Shown: piece by piece, positions 34,781-43,874 of the stretch
Numbering within the stretch: the stretch's first letter is position 1
How the letters are laid out: each line of letters starts with the position of its first letter
Source of the DNA: Verrucomicrobiota bacterium
GTDB taxonomy: Bacteria > Verrucomicrobiota > Verrucomicrobiia > Limisphaerales > UBA1096
Direction of reading: 5' to 3'
DNA: 64,000 nt
NCBI GenBank assembly: GCA_030749225.1
Contig: JASMKO010000075.1
Location: forward strand, 1 to 64,000
The notes under the pieces: generated by a model
What the model saw: only the letters and a program-made list of their open reading frames with translations
What the model was told of the DNA's origin: nothing
Database searches by the model: none
Translations under genes and position numbers: made by a program

Positions 34781-36673
34781 TTATTCTTTTTCTTCGACTT
34801 TTTTTTCAGCCTCCTGCTTGGCCTTCTCGATCTCGGCGGGAAGATCCTCCTTTTTGATAACTTCGATCTTGGCACCTTTCTTCAACTCCTCGGCGGAAGG
34901 CACCTTGATTATATCGCTGGTTACAACCTTGTTGGGATCAGGCTTGGCTGGTGTGATGGCCGCGGAGGCCGGCGTCTTGCTGGCTGCCTGGCCCTCGATC
35001 GAGAGCAGATCAACATCAAAGATTAGCGTCGAATTTGGGCCGATTTTTGCGCCGCTGCCGGTGGCTCCGTAGGCCAGGTCGGACGGGATGAAGAAGCGAG
35101 TCGTACCGCCAGTCTTCATCAACTGCAGCCCCTCGGTCCAGCCCCGAATGACCCCGTTAAGTGGAAAGCTGATGCCTTGCCCGCTATCAAACTCAGTACC
35201 GTCGATCAATGTGCCCTTGTAGTTCACTGTGACAGAGTCGGTTTGGCCGGGGGAGGAACCGTCGCCTTCTTTGATCGTTTTGTACTGCAGCCCGCTGTCG
35301 GTTGAGGCTACGCCATCCTTGGACTTGTTCTCAGCGAGGAACGCCTCGCCTGCGGTCTTATTCTTTTGGGCTGTGTCATCTTCGGAAGCCGCCGGGTTAG
35401 CCGTTGTGTCGGCGGTTTCCTCATCTTTTTCTTCCTCCATCATCTCGGCGCGTGTTTTGTAAATGGCATCGAATGTGTAACTGGATACCTTGAGCGTCCA
35501 ACCTTCGAGTTTGTCGAGCTTGGCCAGGTTGTCGGCAAAGGTTTTATCGCGGTCGGTTTTGAGCTTGGCCAAGCTCTCCTTGTGAGCTTTTTCGCGGTCG
35601 GCGACCAGTTTAGCCAAGTTCCCAGCATGCTCCTTGTCGAGGCGCTCCTTATCCTCGGGCTTTTCGTCTTTACCCGGTTCGCGTGGCTTTGACTCGTCCG
35701 ACTGCGGTTCACGTTGCTTTGACTCATCTTCCTGTGGCGCTCGGGTTCCGCTCGCGGCGACAGTCATGAAGTGATCCTCACCTTTCTTGGCCATTTTGAT
35801 GACGTACTTGTAGCCATCAAACGTATCAATTGTCGCCGTAACAGCCTTGTCCATCCCCAAATCCTCGGGCTTAGCCGATTTGCTCGCAACATCGTCAAAA
35901 CTAGGATAACCAAACACTCGACCAGCGCTGTTCCCTTTGGATGAATCCAGTTTGTCATCCGGCTGGGGATCAACTAACGACATATCCTCACCTTCCTTGT
36001 TCCGTGTCAGCGCCCAAGACTCTTTAGTGTTGGGCTGAGAGATAGATACAGACTTGATTTTTTCTACCTTAAGGAAGTCTTCTTTGTCTAGCCAATCTGC
36101 AGGGTCTGTCTTTAGATCACTGCTTAATGTTTCGTTGATTTCGCCAACAGTATTTTCTCCAACCAGGACGTACCTGCCTGTTCCGGATGGTCCGAAAGGG
36201 GAACTTGGATCCGCTTGCCCTTGGCTTTCCTTACCAAAGAGAATGCTCTGGAGTACTTTGCCCTCGGCGTCCTTTAATTCCAGTTTGGTTCCGGAATCCT
36301 TGGCATCTTCGGAATCAGGGTCATTTAATTCGAAACGGCCTAGTTGCGATTTTCCAACTTTCTGCTTTGCGAGGATTTTCAACTCAGTGACGGTGTTCAC
36401 CAAGCTTTGAATATCACTGAAATTGGCTGGGAATCCATCACGATCGGTAACGGTCCATACATCATCCGTTTTATTAACTGTAACAGAGCCATCTGCATCG
36501 GTTAGCGAAATTGCAGCAAGTTTGGTCGCATCTAGAGTCTCGATTACTTGATTGTTTGACTTGGTTGATCCAGTGCTGGATGAAGATTTTCCTGAATCTT
36601 CCCTGGTGAAAAATACAGTCGCGCCAAGAACAACGAGGACGACAATTGCTATTAAAAGTTGTTTGTTTTTCAT
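34781..36673 (-). CDS. DUF4340 protein fused to an FKBP-type peptidyl-prolyl isomerase
   Basis: A 630-residue membrane-anchored protein. One N-terminal helix (LLIAIVVLVVLGATVFF) is followed by a DUF4340 region (about 40-412) of the kind found beside GldG-like ABC components. An acidic, charged insert holds tandem 15-residue coiled-coil repeats (about 352-388). A second linker leads to a complete FKBP domain (about 461-560), recognisable by VTVNYKGTLIDGTEFDSG, GVIRGWTEGLQLMKTGG and IPSDLAYG. The final 70 residues are highly charged. FKBP domains assist protein folding in the periplasm. The fusion to DUF4340 is unusual and suggests a chaperone attached to the exporter. Its 5' part shares the AT-rich composition of gldG. 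Confidence 0.85.
   Translation of the reverse strand: MKNKQLLIAIVVLVVLGATVFFTREDSGKSSSSTGSTKSNNQVIETLDATKLAAISLTDADGSVTVNKTDDVWTVTDRDGFPANFSDIQSLVNTVTELKILAKQKVGKSQLGRFELNDPDSEDAKDSGTKLELKDAEGKVLQSILFGKESQGQADPSSPFGPSGTGRYVLVGENTVGEINETLSSDLKTDPADWLDKEDFLKVEKIKSVSISQPNTKESWALTRNKEGEDMSLVDPQPDDKLDSSKGNSAGRVFGYPSFDDVASKSAKPEDLGMDKAVTATIDTFDGYKYVIKMAKKGEDHFMTVAASGTRAPQEDESKQREPQSDESKPREPGKDEKPEDKERLDKEHAGNLAKLVADREKAHKESLAKLKTDRDKTFADNLAKLDKLEGWTLKVSSYTFDAIYKTRAEMMEEEKDEETADTTANPAASEDDTAQKNKTAGEAFLAENKSKDGVASTDSGLQYKTIKEGDGSSPGQTDSVTVNYKGTLIDGTEFDSGQGISFPLNGVIRGWTEGLQLMKTGGTTRFFIPSDLAYGATGSGAKIGPNSTLIFDVDLLSIEGQAASKTPASAAITPAKPDPNKVVTSDIIKVPSAEELKKGAKIEVIKKEDLPAEIEKAKQEAEKKVEEKE
35510..35620 (-). 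repeat. 45-bp tandem repeat encoding 15-residue coiled-coil units
   Basis: The encoded units NLAKLVADREKAHKE and SLAKLKTDRDKTFAD plus a partial third (NLAKLDK) repeat every 15 residues. Each begins with LAKL, encoded by the iterated palindrome or a variant (35563 is an exact copy). Confidence 0.8.
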
Positions 36674-36675
36674 GG

Positions 36676-38613
36676 TTATGCTGCTGCAGTTTTGCGTCTT
36701 TTGACAAAAAAGAATGCGATACCTGCGATAATGATAAGTGCTGGTATGACACCAATGTTCGCTAACTTGAGATTCAATTCAAGTTGGTCTATGTCTTTCC
36801 TCAAGTCTTTCCGGATTTGTCGGATTTTTCTTTGGGCATCTGCTTCGTCCTTGCGGATTTTCACCAGGTCTTCCTGATTGATCTTAATTGTGAGCACTTG
36901 ATTTCCCTCCTGATTGTTATTTTGCTCCAGCTTGGACTTTGCTGCCACGATATTTTGTAGTGTTTCCTGTGCCGTCTTCAATTGGGCATCGAAGTTTTTT
37001 TGTGCCTCCTGCTGCATCTCATTGATTTTCTCAAAGGGACGGTTTTGATCTTCACGACTGCGTATCGTAATCAAGTTCGAGTTGCCGCCCATTTTTTCGA
37101 CAGCATTTCCGATGAAAGCCAGGTTTCCGTTAATCATTTGAGCTGTATTGCCAAATATGGTTCGTTGGACACGGACAGAATAATCGTTGACAAGTAAGTC
37201 AGTGTCGCCGACTAAGAGGACAGAGTTCTCTTCCGAGGACTCAGACAGATGCTCCCCATTTGAATCGTCTTTTGTTTTCTCTGCCTCCTCATCACTTTCT
37301 GCCGCTGCAGGTTTGCCGTCAGGAAAGGCGGTTTTAAATTTACCTTTGAGGCTCATGGCAATTATATGCTCGGTTCCGGAAGGTGGGCCAAACTTGTCGA
37401 CTATGTCTTGCCCGTTGAACTGAGAGGACATGCCATCAACCAACTTTGATTTGTCTGAACTCCAGATGAGCTTTTCAGCCTCTAATTCATCAGCACCATC
37501 AGTTCTTTTGAAATGGCCAACAAACGGCAAGTGTAATGTATTGATTTGACTCGTTATTATGCTCTCATCGGAAACCGCGTTTTTATCAAGTAACAAGAAG
37601 GATGGCACCGGCTTCCGGCTTGGAGTCATATTTGCGGGTAATAAGTATTTCAAATCAGCAACAACCTGAGAGTTATCAAAGGTCACATTCCAGGCCTTGA
37701 ACAACTTCTCAAGGTTGGAACCACCTCCCAGACCCGGTATGCGCATTTGTGGATTTTGACTTCCGGAGTCGTCACGGGTTGCTAGTGGATCGACGAACGC
37801 TAGCAGTCGGCCTCCTCTAAGTACGAATTGGTCTAGGGCGTACTCAGTTTGCTCTGAAAGGTTCTTTGGGTGAACGACTAGCAAAACATCAACATTTTTG
37901 TCAATTTCAGTGGTTGCAGGCTCAATTCGTTGCACATCGTAATCCTGACGCAACGATTGAATGAAAAACCAAGAGGGCTGCTGTTGTCCTCTGTTCATCA
38001 TTGCCATTGGATTGCTCATGTCGGGCCCACCCCAAACGTTCAGGCTACTCATTACTCCAACTACTGTTTTCTTTGGTTTTAACACCTTTGTGATTCGACG
38101 TGAAATATCATATTCCAAGTTGCGTTCACGGCGTGGATCAAGTGATGCAATGGTCTCAACGCTGTCAAGATAGCTGATAGATATACCAAGGTAGAAGACT
38201 CCCTGAATTGAAGAGATGCCATCTTTTACTGCTAAATCCTCCTCGTCAGTATCTGGAGAGGGATTGATTTTTTCCAAATCCATATTGCTGCCTGCTTCTT
38301 CCTTGTATTGATCCAGCAAATCCTCAACCCGTTGGGCGAAACTGCTCAGAGTCACGGGTACTTCATTGTTACCCTTAGTACGGTAAAACCGAATCTTTAA
38401 TTTAGCTGAATCCGAATCGCCACCGCGATCCTCTTTAAGACTTGTCAGGATTTTTCGAGTACCCTGAGACAAAGTGAACACTTTACCTTCGGTGAAATCC
38501 ACACGGAATTTCAACTGGGAAGACACAATGTTGAACAATACGATGCAGGCAAGTACTACGGCTACTCCGCCGACACCGTATAGAAAGATGTCTATCTTGT
38601 TTTCCTTTTTCAT
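36676..38613 (-). CDS. GldG-family ABC exporter auxiliary protein
   Basis: A 645-residue protein, visibly AT-rich. The N-terminal membrane segment (IFLYGVGGVAVVLACIVLFNIV) is followed by FRVDFTEGKVFTLSQGTRKIL, the opening of GldG/ABC-auxiliary proteins. A large periplasmic domain includes RRITKVLKPKKTVVGVMSSL, DVLLVVHPKNLSEQTEYALDQF and RGGRLLAFVDP. A coiled coil (about 540-610) leads to a C-terminal helix (ALIIIAGIAFFFVKRRK). In Bacteroidetes GldA-GldF-GldG form an ABC system linked to gliding; in verrucomicrobia and planctomycetes the same set is widespread without gliding. It contains no copy of the genome's palindrome. Confidence 0.9.
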   Translation of the reverse strand: MKKENKIDIFLYGVGGVAVVLACIVLFNIVSSQLKFRVDFTEGKVFTLSQGTRKILTSLKEDRGGDSDSAKLKIRFYRTKGNNEVPVTLSSFAQRVEDLLDQYKEEAGSNMDLEKINPSPDTDEEDLAVKDGISSIQGVFYLGISISYLDSVETIASLDPRRERNLEYDISRRITKVLKPKKTVVGVMSSLNVWGGPDMSNPMAMMNRGQQQPSWFFIQSLRQDYDVQRIEPATTEIDKNVDVLLVVHPKNLSEQTEYALDQFVLRGGRLLAFVDPLATRDDSGSQNPQMRIPGLGGGSNLEKLFKAWNVTFDNSQVVADLKYLLPANMTPSRKPVPSFLLLDKNAVSDESIITSQINTLHLPFVGHFKRTDGADELEAEKLIWSSDKSKLVDGMSSQFNGQDIVDKFGPPSGTEHIIAMSLKGKFKTAFPDGKPAAAESDEEAEKTKDDSNGEHLSESSEENSVLLVGDTDLLVNDYSVRVQRTIFGNTAQMINGNLAFIGNAVEKMGGNSNLITIRSREDQNRPFEKINEMQQEAQKNFDAQLKTAQETLQNIVAAKSKLEQNNNQEGNQVLTIKINQEDLVKIRKDEADAQRKIRQIRKDLRKDIDQLELNLKLANIGVIPALIIIAGIAFFFVKRRKTAAA

Positions 38614-38638
38614 TGGTTATAGTATTGGATTATTTAAT

Positions 38639-39370
38639 TTATGAACGAAGGCTTCTGATAATTACACTCGTGGCAAACAAGGGGAATCCAATGAGTGAAA
38701 TGAAATAGATCAAATCCCTCGAATCGATCACTCCTTGTTGTAGGCGTTCGAAATGAGGCATTACACTAAAGGCTGCAACGCCTTCAACCAGCCAATTCGG
38801 AGCCATCGTTGCGAGCGGATCAGTTACCGGAGGCCAACCGCATAGCACAAGGAACAGGCAGATCACCACCGATAGAATGAAGCTAATCACTTGGTTGCGT
38901 GTCAGGGCCGATGTCATGCTGGTGATAGCCAGGTAACCACCCGCCATCAATGCGCTACCGATATAGCCGGTAAAAATAGCCCCGTTATCCGGTGATCCTA
39001 GATTGTTTACCGTCCACCAAATGGGGAAGGTTAACAATAGCGCCAAGATTAGAAATCCCCATGAAGCAATAAACTTGCCCGTAATCGTTTGCCAAGGACT
39101 AATAGGCATAGTCAAAATCAATTCCAGAGTACCCAATCGCCGTTCTTCCGACCAAAGTCGCATCCCTACAGCCGGCACCAAAAAAAGGTACAGCCAGGGA
39201 TGCCACATAAAGAACGGTTGCAAGTTTGCCTGGCCTCGTTCAAAGAACTGGCCAATCATGAAGGTGAAAGCTCCGGTCATTAAAAGGAAAATAACTAGAA
39301 ATACATAGGCAACCGGCGAGTTGAAATAACCAGCCAGCTCCCGTTTTGTAATGGTCCAAATGCTTTTCAT
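38639..39370 (-). CDS. GldF-like ABC-2 permease
   Basis: A 243-residue permease with six hydrophobic helices. The start SIWTITKRELAGYFNSPVAYVFLVIFL and the conserved RLWSEERRLGTLELILTMPIS loop identify the GldF/ABC-2 type, which pairs with GldA ATPase and GldG. It lies 11 bases downstream of the ATPase gene and 25 bases upstream of gldG. AT-rich like gldG. Confidence 0.92.
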   Translation of the reverse strand: MKSIWTITKRELAGYFNSPVAYVFLVIFLLMTGAFTFMIGQFFERGQANLQPFFMWHPWLYLFLVPAVGMRLWSEERRLGTLELILTMPISPWQTITGKFIASWGFLILALLLTFPIWWTVNNLGSPDNGAIFTGYIGSALMAGGYLAITSMTSALTRNQVISFILSVVICLFLVLCGWPPVTDPLATMAPNWLVEGVAAFSVMPHFERLQQGVIDSRDLIYFISLIGFPLFATSVIIRSLRS

Positions 39371-39381
39371 TGTACGTTAAA

Positions 39382-40338
39382 TTATTGGGCTTGAGTATCG
39401 GAGAGGGTGATGTTTCGGAAGACGTCATCGAGGCGCCCCTCCTCCTTTCTGATTTCGTTCACGTTCCATTCATTTTGCTTGGCCACGCTGAAGATTGCTT
39501 GGCCAAGCGCACCGTCGCTGCCGGCGTCCTTGGGGAATACCCGGGCAAGTACGGTCGGCGGCTTGTCGTTCACGATGGTGACCTTGGTCGACTGGATTAT
39601 AGAGCCAAGTTTCTCCCGCACTGCTGCGGCTTCCGTGCCGTTTATTGAAACGAGATACGAGTTGGCCAACTCCGACTTGGCTTTGAGTTCGTCGGGAGTG
39701 CCGTTGGCGACAACCTTGCCCTGGTCGATGATGATGGCCCGGGTGCAGGCGGCCTCGACCTCCTCGAGAATGTGGGTCGAGAAAATAATTGCCTTGGACT
39801 GACCCATGCGGCGGATCAGCGAGCGAACCTCGTGCTTTTGATTTGGATCAAGCCCGTCGGTTGGCTCGTCCATGACGAGGATGTCCGGGTCGTGGATGAT
39901 CGCCTGCGCGAAACCGGTGCGATGCCGGTAACCCTTTGAGAGAGTGTCAACACTCTGGCGTCGGACCGTCTTGAGGAAGCACATCTCGATGGCGCGATCG
40001 ATCGCCTTGGCTTTGTCGGCCCCGCCGAGGCCCCGAACCTCGGCGCAAAATCCAAGGAAGCCCTCGACGGTCATATCGGTGTAAAGAGGCGCGCTTTCCG
40101 GGAGATAGCCGATCAGCCGCTTGGCCTCGATCGCTTTTTCGGTCACGTCATGGCCGCCGACCTTGACTAGGCCGGCTGTCGGGGGGAGGTAGCCGGTGAT
40201 CATCCGCATGGTGGTGGATTTGCCGGCGCCGTTTGGCCCGAGGAAGCCTAGAATCTCCCCGCGCTGGACGGAGAAGGAGACATCGTCTACGGCCAACTTC
40301 GGGCCGAATGCTTTGCTCAAGTTTTCGACTTGTATCAT
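39382..40338 (-). CDS. GldA-like ABC transporter ATP-binding protein
   Basis: From the ATG at 40338 (MIQVENLSKAFG) the protein has 318 residues. Walker A is GPNGAGKSTTMRMITGYL, the Q-loop lies near IGYLPESAPLYTDMTVEGFL, the ABC signature is LSKGYRHRTGFAQAIIHDP, Walker B is ILVMDEPTDGLDPNQ and the H-loop ISTHILEEVE-like (FSTHILEEVEAACTRAI). This matches GldA, the motor of the ABC-2 exporter encoded next. The C-terminus is conserved in type and not AT-rich, unlike its partners. A palindrome copy at 39497 is read as ALGQAIFS. Confidence 0.93.
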   Translation of the reverse strand: MIQVENLSKAFGPKLAVDDVSFSVQRGEILGFLGPNGAGKSTTMRMITGYLPPTAGLVKVGGHDVTEKAIEAKRLIGYLPESAPLYTDMTVEGFLGFCAEVRGLGGADKAKAIDRAIEMCFLKTVRRQSVDTLSKGYRHRTGFAQAIIHDPDILVMDEPTDGLDPNQKHEVRSLIRRMGQSKAIIFSTHILEEVEAACTRAIIIDQGKVVANGTPDELKAKSELANSYLVSINGTEAAAVREKLGSIIQSTKVTIVNDKPPTVLARVFPKDAGSDGALGQAIFSVAKQNEWNVNEIRKEEGRLDDVFRNITLSDTQAQ

Positions 40339-40531
40339 TGCTTCAATCCCATTGAGTAACAGGAAACGAGGCACGCACCGCGGGCCGGTGTGTGCGGTCC
40401 CGATTTCCCTCAAAAATCCCTGCTTCCCAAAAAAGGGGCAAAAAGTGTACCCCACCTGTCAAGGGGTTTCGCCCCGTTCGACGCAGGAAAGCAACAGTTG
40501 TTCAATTTTTGTCATATTAACCGATTCGGCA
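40339..40531. other. Intergenic region upstream of the gldA-like gene
   Basis: About 190 bases between the gldA-like gene and the end of dgt. A perfect TTGACA (minus strand, 40457-40462) is present, but I see no suitably spaced -10 box. A CCCC-rich and GGGG-rich stretch could form weak hairpins. No gene is seen. Confidence 0.4.
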
Positions 40532-41674
40532 CTATTTTCCGATCAGCCGCCCGTGTTCCTTGATAGCGAAACGATCCGTCATGCAGGCGAGGTGATCGCA
40601 CACGGCGCGCTGCAGCCCGTGGTCTGGGATCAGTGACTGGATGTGGCCGCCAATCGCTTCCGGGTGTTCTTTAAAGTGGCGGAAGAGGTCTCCGAGCATC
40701 TTGGCTGCCCGTATGTGGGGCTCATGCACTGCGTCATTGTAGTATAGTTTCTCGTATAGGTATGCGCGGAGTTTCAGGTTGGCTTCGTGCCGCGCCGGGC
40801 TGTACGCGACGAGTGGCTTGGCTTCCATGCGGACCCCATCGGCCGTTGCCACGCCGGCTGCCGCGAGGTTAGCTTCGGTCGTGTGGACGACATCGCGCAC
40901 CTGGTCGTCGATTAGGCAGCGGACAATGAAGTAGTGCCGGCACTCGTCTGCTAGGTCGCCGTGCTGCGCACGCATGCGCTCGGAGGCGTCCCGCCAAGGG
41001 GCGATGTCCCGCTCCAGTTGCCCCTCGGTCAGCAGGCCGCTGTCGAGTCCGTCGTCGAGGTCGTGGCTGTAATATGTAATCTCGTCAGCGAGGTTGGCCA
41101 CCTGCGCCTCAAGGGAAGGGTGGTGAAATTCAGCCTGCTCTTGGCCAAGCGGCTTGGGCGAAGTGTCGTGCTTGGCCAAGCCCTCAAGCGTTTCATACGT
41201 GAGGTTCAGCCCTGGGAAGGCAGGGTACTTCTGCTCGATCAGCTCTACGATGCGGCGGCTCTGTTTGTTGTGCTCGAAGCCGCCGTGGCTTTGCATCAGC
41301 TCGTTGAGCGCCTCCTCGCCAGAGTGACCAAACGGGGGGTGGCCAAGGTCATGGCCAAGCGCGATCGCCTCGGTGAGATCCTCATTCAGCTGCAACGCCC
41401 GGGCGATGTTTCGGGCAATGGCGGCAACTTCCATCGTGTGAGTCAGGCGCGTGCGCAGGTGGTCGCCGCTGCCGCTTAGGAACACCTGCGTCTTGCAGTC
41501 GAGGCGGCGAAAGGCCCGGGAATGTATGATTCGGTCGCGGTCGCGCTGGTACTGTGTGCGCCATTCCGGCGGAGGTTCATGGACGTTTCGTCCCAGTGTT
41601 TCAGCACTAAACTGGGCATAGGGGGCGAGCGTGTCGCGTTCGCGAGCCTCAAGCGTATCGCAGTTGCTGGGCAT
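40532..41674 (-). CDS. dgt: Deoxyguanosinetriphosphate triphosphohydrolase-like protein
   Basis: An HD-domain dNTPase that removes triphosphate from dGTP and related nucleotides. From the ATG at 41674 (MPSNCDTL) it has 380 residues. Hallmarks: RDRIIHSRAFRRLDCKTQVF, TRLTHTMEVAAIARNIARAL (HD His) and AIALGHDLGHPPFGHSGEEAL (HD pair), then HHPSLEAQVANLADEITYYSHDLDDGL. Length and motifs match the short Dgt-like type rather than E. coli Dgt. It starts eight bases after ispH. Confidence 0.93.
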   Translation of the reverse strand: MPSNCDTLEARERDTLAPYAQFSAETLGRNVHEPPPEWRTQYQRDRDRIIHSRAFRRLDCKTQVFLSGSGDHLRTRLTHTMEVAAIARNIARALQLNEDLTEAIALGHDLGHPPFGHSGEEALNELMQSHGGFEHNKQSRRIVELIEQKYPAFPGLNLTYETLEGLAKHDTSPKPLGQEQAEFHHPSLEAQVANLADEITYYSHDLDDGLDSGLLTEGQLERDIAPWRDASERMRAQHGDLADECRHYFIVRCLIDDQVRDVVHTTEANLAAAGVATADGVRMEAKPLVAYSPARHEANLKLRAYLYEKLYYNDAVHEPHIRAAKMLGDLFRHFKEHPEAIGGHIQSLIPDHGLQRAVCDHLACMTDRFAIKEHGRLIGK

Positions 41675-41681
41675 CCATTTA

Positions 41682-42935
41682 TTAGGCCAAGGCGGCCGTG
41701 GTCTCGGCACGGACGGAACCGAGCACCTCGTTGGCTGGGATGCCGCGCAATGTGTACACCCGTAGGATGACCTCCTCGATGAGGTTGTTCGGGCAGGATG
41801 CGCCAGCGGTTATGCCGACCGTCAGCTCGCCGCCAGATGGTAGCCAGTTTTCGGCGATCGCCATCTCTTGCTTGCATTGCAAAAAATGATGGAGCCGCTC
41901 TATCGATTCCATCTCGCTGGCGTCCTTGATGAAGTAGCTGGGCAGTTTGGCCTCGCCCATTTCGGCGAGATGCGACGTGTTGGAGGAGTTGTAGCCACCG
42001 ACGACTAGCAGCAGATCCATCGGACGGCTGAGCAGATCGCGCAAAGCATCCTGTCGGTCCTGCGTTGCACCGCAGATCGTGTCGAAGAATCTGAAATGTT
42101 CCTCGAGGGCATCCTCGCCGTGCTTCTCGATCATCGCCGCCTTCAGTCGCCGCTGCACCTCCTCGGTTTCGCCGCGCAGCATGGTGGTCTGGTTGGCTAG
42201 GCCGATGGAGTCAAGGTGCTTGTCCGGGTTGAAGCCGTCCGACGTGGCATCCCCGAACTGTTTCAGGAACACCTCCCGGTCTCCACCCCGGGCGATGTAG
42301 CGGCAGACGGTGTCCGTCTCGTCGAGATCGAACACGACGAGGTAGTGGCCGTTCTCGTATGCCTTGGCCTGCGAACTGGTGGCCTTCGTCTCCTCGTGCC
42401 ACGCCTTTCCGTGGATGATGCTCGTGACCTGTTCGAGCGCGTTCTGGCGGACACGCTTCCAGACGCTCATCACGTCGCCGCAGGTCGCGTCGATGACTGT
42501 GCAGCCCTGCTGGTTGAGTTGTTCGGTGATTTTCACCTCCGTGCCGAACGCCGGGACTACCACCGGGTCGCCTTCCTGAAGGTCGTCGATGTTGGCGGCC
42601 TGATGGTCGCCGGAGAGAAAGGTTAGCCCCATGTCGCGGATCTGCTCGTTGACGTGCGGGTTGTGGATAATCTCGCCGAGAATGTAGACCGGCTGTTCAC
42701 TGGGAAAATGTTGCCGCGCCGCGTAGGCCAAGTCGATCGCTCGCTCGACCCCGTAACAAAACCCGAACTCCTTGGCCAGGCGGATGTCGGTGTTGCCGTA
42801 GGCAAACTTGCAGTTGTTGGCGCGGATATGCTCGACCAGTTCGCTGCGGTAATGCGTTACCACTTCGGCTTTGACCTTCTCCATGATGTCAGGCCGTCGG
42901 ACGTTGATTCGCTTTGGTTTTTCTGCGCTCGGCAT
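41682..42935 (-). CDS. ispH: 4-hydroxy-3-methylbut-2-enyl diphosphate reductase
   Basis: IspH catalyses the last MEP-pathway step, making IPP and DMAPP with an iron-sulfur cluster. At 417 residues it is the long form seen in cyanobacteria and plants, with a 50-residue N-terminal extension and an extra insert. The three cluster cysteines are in FGFCYGVERAI, IDATCGDVMSVW and GASCPNNLIEEVI. VVGGYNSSNTSHLAEM is also typical. It lies in a minus-strand run with dgt and argF. Confidence 0.95.
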   Translation of the reverse strand: MPSAEKPKRINVRRPDIMEKVKAEVVTHYRSELVEHIRANNCKFAYGNTDIRLAKEFGFCYGVERAIDLAYAARQHFPSEQPVYILGEIIHNPHVNEQIRDMGLTFLSGDHQAANIDDLQEGDPVVVPAFGTEVKITEQLNQQGCTVIDATCGDVMSVWKRVRQNALEQVTSIIHGKAWHEETKATSSQAKAYENGHYLVVFDLDETDTVCRYIARGGDREVFLKQFGDATSDGFNPDKHLDSIGLANQTTMLRGETEEVQRRLKAAMIEKHGEDALEEHFRFFDTICGATQDRQDALRDLLSRPMDLLLVVGGYNSSNTSHLAEMGEAKLPSYFIKDASEMESIERLHHFLQCKQEMAIAENWLPSGGELTVGITAGASCPNNLIEEVILRVYTLRGIPANEVLGSVRAETTAALA

Positions 42936-42977
42936 CGTGTGGAGTGTCGCACCGGCCGGTTGTCGTTGGCAATGGAA

Positions 42978-43874
42978 TTAACCGGCCAGCGAGGTGAGGA
43001 TTGCCTTCTGCGTGTGCAGCCGGTTTTCGGCCTGTGTGAAGATGGTGTCGGCGTGAGTCTCGAAGGTTTCCTCGTCGATCTCCTTGCCGCGGTAGGCGGG
43101 AAGGCAGTGCATGACGAGAGCGTCCGGCTTGGCCAAGCGCATCAACTCGCCGTTGATCTGGTAACCGGCGAGCTTGGCCAAGCGGGCCTCCGCTTCGGCC
43201 TCCATGCCCATCGACACCCAGACGTCGGTGTAGACCATGTCCGTCTGGTCGACGGCGGCCTGGATGTCCTCGGTGCAGGTGATGTTACCGCCAACTTTGG
43301 CCAAGGTCTCCGCGCTTGGCTGAAACTCCCCCGGGGCGGCAATGCGCAATTCGAAGTCCAGCGCCGCCGCCGCGTGCACCCACGAGAGAGGCACGTTGCA
43401 CGCGCCGTCGCCGACGTACGTGACCACGTTGCCTGAGATCGGGCCGCGCCGTTCCTGAAAGGTGAAAATGTCGGTGAGGATCTGGCACGGATGTTCCTCG
43501 TCGGTCAGTGCGTTGATGGTTGGAATACCCGAGTAATCAGCGAATTCCTCGACGTCCGCCTGCGCGTAGGTACGGATGATTGCGCCGTGAACCATCCGGC
43601 CCAGCACGCGCGCGGTGTCCTTGATCGGTTCGCCGCGGCCCAGTTGCATATCATTCGCGTTTAGGAACATCACCGAGCCGCCAAGTTCGCGGATGCCGAC
43701 CTCGAATGATACCCGCGTGCGCGTCGATGACTTGGTGAAGATCATCGCCCATGTCTGGCCGTCAAGCGGCTTGGCTTCGCCGCCTCCGCGCTTGGCCTTG
43801 ATGGCTTTCGCCGAGGTGAGGATTTCCTCCATCGCCGCACCGGGCATGCCGTTGAGTTTCAAGAGATGTTTCAT
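42978..43874 (-). CDS. argF: Ornithine carbamoyltransferase
   Basis: ArgF makes citrulline from ornithine and carbamoyl phosphate. The protein has 298 residues. The carbamoyl-phosphate loop is FTKSSTRTRVSFEVG, the ornithine loop and hinge are GDGACNVPLSWVHAAAAL, and HCLPAYRGKEI carries the conserved Cys-Leu-Pro. The start overlaps the argD stop by four bases. Two palindrome copies (43127, 43172), 45 bases apart, are read as RLAKPDAL and RLAKLAGY. Confidence 0.96.
   Translation of the reverse strand: MKHLLKLNGMPGAAMEEILTSAKAIKAKRGGGEAKPLDGQTWAMIFTKSSTRTRVSFEVGIRELGGSVMFLNANDMQLGRGEPIKDTARVLGRMVHGAIIRTYAQADVEEFADYSGIPTINALTDEEHPCQILTDIFTFQERRGPISGNVVTYVGDGACNVPLSWVHAAAALDFELRIAAPGEFQPSAETLAKVGGNITCTEDIQAAVDQTDMVYTDVWVSMGMEAEAEARLAKLAGYQINGELMRLAKPDALVMHCLPAYRGKEIDEETFETHADTIFTQAENRLHTQKAILTSLAG

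Noticed and set aside
40457-40462. Perfect TTGACA (minus strand) upstream of the gldA-like gene as a promoter
   Set aside because: No -10-like hexamer is found 15-19 bp downstream.
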